Assembly (NCBI RefSeq): GCF_900113835.1
Contig: NZ_FOQV01000011.1
Location: 1 to 64,000 of the forward strand
Direction of reading: 5' to 3'
Origin: Allobosea sp. OK403
Lineage (GTDB): Bacteria; Pseudomonadota; Alphaproteobacteria; Rhizobiales; Beijerinckiaceae
Length of the DNA: 64,000 bases
The translations under genes were made by a program, and so were the position numbers. The notes under the pieces are model-generated. The model searched no databases, was not told the DNA's origin, and saw only the letters and a list, made by a program, of their open reading frames with translations. Of this stretch, positions 59,774 to 64,000 are shown one piece after another (position 1 is the stretch's first letter; each line of letters starts with the position of its first letter).

Positions 59774-60046
59774 TCACCCTTTGGAGGCGTCCATTTTCTC
59801 TGACAGCCAGATCTTCATCAGCGACTGATAGGGGACGTCCCGCTTGTTGGCGGCTATCTTGATACTTTCAAGCAGCGCATTGGGTAGCCGGATCGAAATC
59901 GACGTGGAGGATGGCTTCAGATTCGGAAACCGGACGGAGACAGCCTTGGTCCAGTCGACATAATCGGTGGAATCATGGGTCTCCCAGAAAGCGCGCTCTT
60001 CAGCCTCGCTCTGAAAGGTCGGGATCGGCTTAAACGTCTTGCCCAT
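59774..60046 (-). CDS. brnA: CopG-type antitoxin (BrnA-like), orphaned
   Basis: This 90-residue protein has the acidic/aromatic N-terminal arm FQSEAEERAFWETHDSTDYV and the ribbon-helix-helix ISIRLPNALLESIKIAANKR, then DVPYQSLMKIWLSEK, matching CopG-type antitoxins of the BrnT/BrnA family. It would bind DNA as a dimer and neutralise a BrnT RNase toxin. I start at the ATG at 60046, which overlaps the toxin remnant upstream by 17 bases, as functional pairs do; a start at 60064 is also open. Only the last part of the toxin gene remains, so it may be a free repressor. Confidence 0.82.
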   Translation of the reverse strand: MGKTFKPIPTFQSEAEERAFWETHDSTDYVDWTKAVSVRFPNLKPSSTSISIRLPNALLESIKIAANKRDVPYQSLMKIWLSEKMDASKG

Positions 60047-60137
60047 AATGCCTGCGCTCCCCATGATTCATGTCGCGAGCGGAAACAACGCGGATCAAGC
60101 TCGACCGGCGATCGAATGCCGGAACCTGACCATTCCA
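60030..60137 (-). pseudogene. brnT: Truncated BrnT toxin gene, 3' remnant
   Basis: On the minus strand, in the frame ending at TAA 60032-60030, the sequence gives SSLIRVVSARDMNHGERRHY and then GQDV. This matches the C-terminal end of BrnT ribonucleases (R-x-(I/V)-S-A-R-x3-x3-E-R-R-x-Y), which contains the second active-site histidine/arginine region. The rest of the roughly 90-residue toxin is missing, replaced by the 3' end of the VWA gene at 60139. It overlaps the antitoxin start. Confidence 0.75.
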
Positions 60138-60138
60138 G

Positions 60139-61314
60139 CTAGCGCGCCAGCACCTTCATCGCCCCATCCAGCCCGTCCAGCGTCAGCGGAAACATGCGAC
60201 CGGCCATCAGCCCGCCGATCTGGCGGATCGACTGGGTATAGCCCCAGAGATGCTGCTGTACCGGGTTGAGCCAGACCGATTTCTGGAACCGTCCCGTCAA
60301 TCGTTCCATCCAGACCTGGCCCGCCTCCTCGTTCCAATGCTCGACCGAGCCGCCCGGCATCGCGATCTCATAGGGGCTCATCGAGGCGTCGCCGACGAAG
60401 ACGACGCGGTAATCGGCCGGATAGGTCCGCAGGATGTCCCAGGTCGGAATGACCTGATCGTACCGGCGGCGATTCTCGCGCCAGACCCGCTCATAGGGGC
60501 AGTTGTGGAAGTAGAAATGCTCGAAATGCTTGAATTCGGCGCGGGCCGCGGAAAACAGCTCCTCGGCCAGTTCGACATGCCAGTCCATCGAGCCGCCGAC
60601 ATCGAGGAAGAGCAGCACCTTCACGGCGTTGCGCCGCTCGGGCCGCAATTTCACGTCGAGATAGCCGTGCCGCGCGGTCTCGGAGATCGTCGAGTCGAGG
60701 TCAAGCTCCTCGGCCGCGCCGGTGCGGGCAAATTTGCGCAGGCGGCGCAGCGCGATGCGCAGATTGCGCACGCCAAGCTCGCGGGTGTCGTCGAAATCCT
60801 TGAACTCGCGCTTGTCCCAGACCTTCACCGCCCGGAAATTGCGGTTCTTGTCCTGGCCGATGCGCACGCCTTCGGGATTGTAGCCATAGGCGCCATAGGG
60901 CGAGGTGCCGGCGGTGCCGATCCATTTCGAGCCGCCCTGATGTCGGCCCTTCTGCTCGGCGAGCCGCTGCTTCAGCGTCTCCCAGAGCTTCTCCCAGCCG
61001 AGCGCCTCGAGCTGCGCCTTCTCTTCGTCGGTGAGGTATTTCTCGGCGAGCTTGCGCAGCCACTCCTCGGGGATGCCGGCCTGCTCGATGGCCTGGCCCA
61101 GCGTCTCCATACCCTTGAAGACCTGGGCGAAGACCTGATCGAAGCGGTCGAGATGGCGCTCATCCTTCACCAGGCAGGTCCGGGCGAGGTAGTAGAATTC
61201 CTCGACGCGGTGCTCGGCGAGGTCGGCCTCGACGCCTTCCAGCAGCGCCAGGTACTCCCGCAGCGTGACGGGAACCTTGTTGGCGCGCAGCTCTGTGAAC
61301 AGGCGGAGGAACAT
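60139..61314 (-). CDS. VWA-domain protein, CoxE-like
   Basis: This 391-residue protein has an N-terminal helical part (FTELRANKVPVTLREYLALL) and a C-terminal von Willebrand A domain whose MIDAS metal site is D238-V-G-G-S242 in LLFLDVGGSMDWHVELAEEL. WIGTAGTSPYGAYGYNPEGV lies between. It resembles CoxE-type proteins that work with a MoxR-type ATPase to load cofactors into metalloenzymes, but no MoxR or CO-dehydrogenase gene is in the window. It stands alone in its transcript. Its 3' end abuts the BrnT remnant. Confidence 0.9.
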   Translation of the reverse strand: MFLRLFTELRANKVPVTLREYLALLEGVEADLAEHRVEEFYYLARTCLVKDERHLDRFDQVFAQVFKGMETLGQAIEQAGIPEEWLRKLAEKYLTDEEKAQLEALGWEKLWETLKQRLAEQKGRHQGGSKWIGTAGTSPYGAYGYNPEGVRIGQDKNRNFRAVKVWDKREFKDFDDTRELGVRNLRIALRRLRKFARTGAAEELDLDSTISETARHGYLDVKLRPERRNAVKVLLFLDVGGSMDWHVELAEELFSAARAEFKHFEHFYFHNCPYERVWRENRRRYDQVIPTWDILRTYPADYRVVFVGDASMSPYEIAMPGGSVEHWNEEAGQVWMERLTGRFQKSVWLNPVQQHLWGYTQSIRQIGGLMAGRMFPLTLDGLDGAMKVLAR

Positions 61315-61487
61315 CAGGCTAATGTGCGGGGCCAGGGCCTGCGGTCAAGCCGCTCTTGCGCACATCCTGCTGTGGTCGTTTCAGAGCCGGATGATTTCAG
61401 ATGGCGCGGGGAACCCTTGCCGTGAGGAGAGGGCAGGGTGAGGGGCGGCCGTTTGATATTTTGGCCGCGACCTGGCCGCTGCTCCAT

Positions 61488-61568
61488 CGTCATTGCGAGC
61501 GCAGCGAAGCAAACCAGGAGACGTAGAGCGAGCCCTCCTGGATTGCTTCGCTGCGCTCGCAATGACGG
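61488..61568 (+). repeat. Long inverted repeat (CGTCATTGCGAGCG type), copy 4
   Basis: CGTCATTGCGAGCGCAGCGA and GAAGCAAACCAGG face CCTGGATTGCTTCGCTGCGC and TCGCAATGACGG. The 414-base gap 61315-61728 also holds a shorter inverted repeat at 61605-61651, a palindrome at 61666-61716 and a fragment of the composite element at about 61383-61404 (CAGAGCCGGATGATTTCAGA); I see no gene in it. Confidence 0.87.
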
Positions 61569-61604
61569 GAAGGTCTCACGCAGCGGCTAGCACCGTTCCC
61601 TCCG

Positions 61605-61651
61605 CCGTCATCCCGGGCTCAGGCGGCTGCGCCGCTTGTCCGGGATGACGG
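61605..61651 (+). repeat. Short inverted repeat (CCGTCATCCCGG...CCGGGATGACGG)
   Basis: CCGTCATCCCGG and CCGGGATGACGG are perfect 12-base arms, with GCGGCTGCGCCGC between. It is the shortest member of the GTCATCCCGG family in the window. Confidence 0.8.
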
Positions 61652-61665
61652 GGAGGGCAACGAGC

Positions 61666-61716
61666 AGAGCATTGCGCGAAAAACCGGGTACCGGTTTTTC
61701 GCGTGAGCAATACTCT
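61666..61716 (+). repeat. Short palindromic repeat (AGAGCATTGCGCGAAAAACC type)
   Basis: AGAGCATTGCGCGAAAAACC is followed by GGGTACCGGTTTTTCGCGTG and AGCAATACTCT. It matches copies at 41450 and 47146. It lies just downstream of the HU gene's stop codon and may act in termination. Confidence 0.78.
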
Positions 61717-61728
61717 CGATTTTTGGGA

Positions 61729-62001
61729 TTACGCGACGGCGTCAGCGAGATCCTTGGTCACCTTGAACTTGACGACCGTCTTGGCCGGAACCTTGATCAT
61801 CGCGCCGGTCGAGGGGTTGCGGGCCTCGCGGGCCTCGCGCTTGGCGGCCGAGAGCTTGCCAACTCCGCCCAGCGTGACGTCGTCGCCGGACTTCAGGGTC
61901 TTGGCGACGACCGCGCCCAGTGAGGCCAGGACGGCCGAGACGTCGGTCTTGGTCTTGCCGGTCTCTTCGGCGATGGCGGCGATCAGTTCATTCTTGGTCA
62001 T
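61729..62001 (-). CDS. hup: HU-family DNA-binding protein
   Basis: This 90-residue nucleoid protein begins MTKNELIAAIAEETGKTKTD, the alpha-helical dimer part. The beta-arm tip has ARNPSTGAMIKVPA, the HU signature with the intercalating proline, and the end is VVKFKVTKDLADAV. AGGAGG lies just before the ATG at 62001. It bends and condenses DNA. There is no nearby partner gene, as expected. IHF-like subunits have different arm residues, so HU is the better call. Confidence 0.96.
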   Translation of the reverse strand: MTKNELIAAIAEETGKTKTDVSAVLASLGAVVAKTLKSGDDVTLGGVGKLSAAKREAREARNPSTGAMIKVPAKTVVKFKVTKDLADAVA

Positions 62002-62290
62002 GAATTCCTCCTTGAGAAGGGGGTTGTACAGCGTCGCGCAAGGCCGAGCGTTCGTACGGGGTTGCTCCCACGGATCGTTGCTCCCGCAATTTGCGGCGCG
62101 CGAAGGCGCCAGTTGGCACAGCTAAAATCGAAAGACGACAGCTGCGGCCGTAGATACGCACAGAAATCCGCTTCGTTCCGCTTTCCGTGCGGCTAATGTC
62201 GTACGATTCCGGCGCGGCAGTGGCGCGATTGACAAAACAGGGCTGGTTATTTCAAGCTTAAAATAATTCGACGGGCAGGGGCGGGCAGGC

Positions 62291-63535
62291 ATGAAAGTGA
62301 TCATCGTCGGGGGCGGGATCGGTGGTTTGACGCTGGCGCTCATGCTGCATGCGCGGGGCTTCAAGCCGACCGTCTACGAGCAGTCCGGGGAGATCCGCGA
62401 GGTCGGCGTCGGCATCAACACCCTGCCGCACGCCATTCGCGAGCTCGCCGAGCTTGGGCTGCTGCCCGCTCTCGACGCCGTGGCCATCCGCACGCGCGAG
62501 CTGGTCTACATGAACCGCTTCGGCCAGACCGTCTGGCGCGAATTGCGCGGCCTGCATGCCGGCGCACCGGTGCCGCAATTCTCGATCCATCGCGGCCGCC
62601 TGCAGGGCGTGATCCGCGATGCGGTGGTGGCACGGCTCGGCCCGGACGCGCTGCGCACCGGCCGCCGCCTGCAGGGCTTCTCGCAGGATGAGGGCGGCGT
62701 CACCGCCCATTTCGCAGATTCCCGGCGCGGCGAGGGCGGCGAGACCGCCCGCGCCGATATCCTGATTGCCGCCGACGGCATCCACTCGGCCGTGCGCGGC
62801 CATTATTTCCCCGATCAGGGGCCGCCGCGCTGGAATGGCGTGCAGATGTGGCGCGGCGCCTGCGACTGGCCGCTCTTTCTCGATGGCGAGAGCATGATCA
62901 TCGCCGGCGGCATGGCGGGGAAGCTGGTGCTCTACCCGATTGCATCAGGCGCGACGCCGCAGACGCGCCTGACCAACTGGGTCGTCAATATCCGTACCGG
63001 CGACCCGACCAAGCCGCCGCCGAAGGAGGCTTGGTCGAAGCCCGGTCGGCTCGAGGATGTGCTGCCCTTCGCGCGCCGCTTCAGCGTGCCCGGCGTCGAT
63101 ATCATGGCGCTGATCCAGGCCTCGCCCGGCTTCTGGGACTATCCGATGTGCGATCGCGACCCGCTGCCGCGCTGGACCCATGGCCGCGTCACGCTGCTCG
63201 GCGACGCCGCCCATCCGATGTATCCGGTCGGCTCGAACGGCGCCTCGCAGGCGATCCTCGATGCGCGCTGCCTCGCCGATCTGCTGGTTCGTGCCGAGCA
63301 TCCGCGCCATGCGCTCGCCGCCTATGAGGCGGTGCGCCTGCCCGCCACCGCCGAGATCGTGGCGATGAACCGGGTCGGCGGCCCAGAGCGCGTCATCGAT
63401 GCCGTCGAGGCTCTGGCGCCCAATGGCTTCGATGATGTCGAGCGCGTGCTGAGCTACGCCAAGCGCGAGGCGATCGTGAAATCCTATGCCGGGAAGGCCG
63501 GCTTTGCCGCCGAACAGCTGCTAAAGCGCGCCTGA
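62291..63535 (+). CDS. FAD-dependent monooxygenase (class A flavoprotein hydroxylase-like)
   Basis: This 414-residue cytoplasmic flavoprotein carries the FAD-binding GGGIGGLTLALML at 7-19, the DG motif in IAADGIHSAVRGHYFP near 157-172, and GDAAHPMYPVGSNGASQAIL near 304-323. These mark class A aromatic hydroxylases and PhzS-like enzymes. It would add one oxygen to an aromatic or phenazine-like substrate using NAD(P)H. The last residues EQLLKRA are repeated as a 27-base copy at 63926-63952. It abuts the PilZ gene stop-to-stop. The substrate is unknown. Confidence 0.92.
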   Translation: MKVIIVGGGIGGLTLALMLHARGFKPTVYEQSGEIREVGVGINTLPHAIRELAELGLLPALDAVAIRTRELVYMNRFGQTVWRELRGLHAGAPVPQFSIHRGRLQGVIRDAVVARLGPDALRTGRRLQGFSQDEGGVTAHFADSRRGEGGETARADILIAADGIHSAVRGHYFPDQGPPRWNGVQMWRGACDWPLFLDGESMIIAGGMAGKLVLYPIASGATPQTRLTNWVVNIRTGDPTKPPPKEAWSKPGRLEDVLPFARRFSVPGVDIMALIQASPGFWDYPMCDRDPLPRWTHGRVTLLGDAAHPMYPVGSNGASQAILDARCLADLLVRAEHPRHALAAYEAVRLPATAEIVAMNRVGGPERVIDAVEALAPNGFDDVERVLSYAKREAIVKSYAGKAGFAAEQLLKRA

Positions 63536-63537
63536 TC
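63511..63537 (+). repeat. 27-base direct repeat, left copy (3' end of monooxygenase gene)
   Basis: CGAACAGCTGCTAAAGCGCG, then CCTGATC, matches 63926-63952 at 25 of 27 positions. It contains the stop codon of the monooxygenase and ends inside the PilZ stop codon region. Confidence 0.7.
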
Positions 63538-63853
63538 AGCCGAACTGACGCCGCTTTCGCATGGCGTCGAGCGAAATCGGCGCGACCGGCTGGCACTCCC
63601 CCGGCGTCAGGAAGGCGACGCCGACATCGTCTCCGCGACGCCAGCATTGCCGGACGCGGAGGCTCTCGTCCCCGCTGGCGATATCGATCTCGAATGTTCT
63701 CGGCAGCGCGATCCAGTCGCTCATGCGGACCAGCGCGCCGGTGTCCGACCAGTTGCGCAGGGTGCAGTCGAGCACCGACTGACGGCCGTTGAAGACGACG
63801 CTCGCGCCACGATGGACCCGGCTGCGCGGCGTTTGACGACGTTCAAGTGTCAT
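63536..63853 (-). CDS. PilZ-domain cyclic-di-GMP-binding protein
   Basis: This 105-residue protein carries the PilZ signature R6-x3-R10 in ERRQTPRSR and N34-x-S36-x-x-G39 in RNWSDTGALVR, with a six-strand barrel after it (ALPRTFEIDIASGDESLRVR). It likely binds c-di-GMP and controls motility or polysaccharide output. The stop codon abuts that of the monooxygenase. It is flanked by short direct repeats at 63511 and 63926. Length and start are typical of single-domain PilZ proteins in this group. Confidence 0.92.
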   Translation of the reverse strand: MTLERRQTPRSRVHRGASVVFNGRQSVLDCTLRNWSDTGALVRMSDWIALPRTFEIDIASGDESLRVRQCWRRGDDVGVAFLTPGECQPVAPISLDAMRKRRQFG

Positions 63854-63925
63854 GGCGCGGTTCCCTTCGCGGACGAGCCAGATATCGCCGGCTCGTGATC
63901 GCTTCCAAAAGTCGAGAGCATTGCG

Positions 63926-63952
63926 CGAACAGCTGCTGAAACGCGCCTGATC
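63926..63952 (+). repeat. 27-base direct repeat, right copy
   Basis: CGAACAGCTGCTGAAACGCG, then CCTGATC, differs at two positions from the copy at 63511. It follows the fragment GAGAGCATTGCG, which is the edge of a palindromic repeat of the 41450/61666 type. Confidence 0.7.
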
Positions 63953-63956
63953 CGGT

Positions 63957-64000
63957 TCAGCCGGCTTCGGTGAGCTGGCGGATGCGGCTCTTGAGGCGGG
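63957..64000 (-). CDS. C-terminal end of an unidentified gene (partial)
   Basis: On the minus strand the sequence reads RLKSRIRQLTEAG and then TGA at 63959-63957. The codon use is normal for the window and the frame is open to the edge. The charged helix could end many proteins, so I assign no function. Confidence 0.4.
   Translation of the reverse strand, partial: RLKSRIRQLTEAG

Noticed and set aside
62229..62234. TTGACA upstream of the FAD monooxygenase as a promoter
   Set aside because: No -10 box lies at 16-19 bases from it, so I cannot call a promoter.
1..64000. CRISPR arrays, tRNA or rRNA genes, integrases and insertion-sequence transposases
   Set aside because: None was found by reading both strands; the only repeat families are the intergenic palindromes and the in-gene scaffold repeats.

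Overview
The window is high-GC DNA (mostly about 65-70 % G+C by eye) with alphaproteobacterial, Hyphomicrobiales-type content. It has a growth-pole-ring-like giant coiled-coil protein, an alphaproteobacterial CheZ-like protein, a chemoreceptor ending in a CheR-docking pentapeptide, many oligopeptide/NitT-type ABC importers, and two kinds of intergenic repeat typical of Rhizobiales (long inverted repeats beginning GTCATTCC or GTCATTGCGAG, and palindromes with the core GAAAAAGTGGGAACCGG). A Bosea-like organism would fit, but this is inference from gene content and not a measured placement. No rRNA, tRNA, CRISPR array, integrase, transposase or phage module was seen, so this looks like ordinary chromosome shaped by catabolic gene clusters and small repeats.

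Layout. 1-2106: end of a chemoreceptor gene, a single-domain globin and a MATE exporter. 2400-15174 (+): a 13-kb one-direction catabolic cluster with two amidase-signature enzymes, an M20 carbamoylase/hydantoinase-type hydrolase, a peptide-type ABC importer (binding protein plus two permeases, no ATPase), a D-carbamoylase with its exact E47-K127-C172 triad, a COG3964 amidohydrolase, a GNAT enzyme, a RidA-like protein and a DSD1/D-threonine-aldolase-fold PLP enzyme. Together these read as uptake and hydrolysis of N-carbamoyl/N-acyl or amide derivatives of amino acids, largely D-configured. 15208-18148: an isolated beta-helical spike-like protein, a split chromate transporter and a divergent LysR regulator. 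18334-24584 (-): a second ATPase-less peptide importer with gamma-glutamyltransferase and a DUF1028 protein. 24946-29227 (+): an OtnK-type kinase, then malonyl-CoA decarboxylase and malonyl-CoA synthetase. 29349-33533: an MBL hydrolase, a SoxR regulator divergent from an FMN reductase across a clear SoxR box, a creatininase-family amidase and an NAD-binding protein. 33587-41451: an SDR, two paralogous FAD-linked oxidases and a GNAT around a complete NitT/TauT-like ABC importer.

41639-50103: a CheZ-like protein; an MFS carrier joined to an Mla-type lipid transport operon (MlaE with STAS domain, MlaF, MlaD, auxiliary lipoprotein); an unknown gene followed by a duplicated tail of the lipoprotein gene; and a serine beta-lactamase-fold hydrolase. 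50214-56015 (-): the 1,933-residue GPR-like scaffold built of 22-residue repeats, with a textbook terminator. 56283-64000: an orphan HPt protein, 2Fe-2S ferredoxin, MFS carrier, UspA, PH-like membrane protein, an orphan CopG antitoxin beside a truncated BrnT toxin, a CoxE-like VWA protein, HU, an FAD monooxygenase, a PilZ protein and the end of one more gene.

Most notable: the D-amino-acid/ureide cluster; a repeat inserted in frame inside a lipoprotein signal peptide; two places where a single gene is flanked by duplicated 3' ends of its neighbour; the SoxR box in a 19-bp promoter spacer; and the decayed BrnT-BrnA locus.
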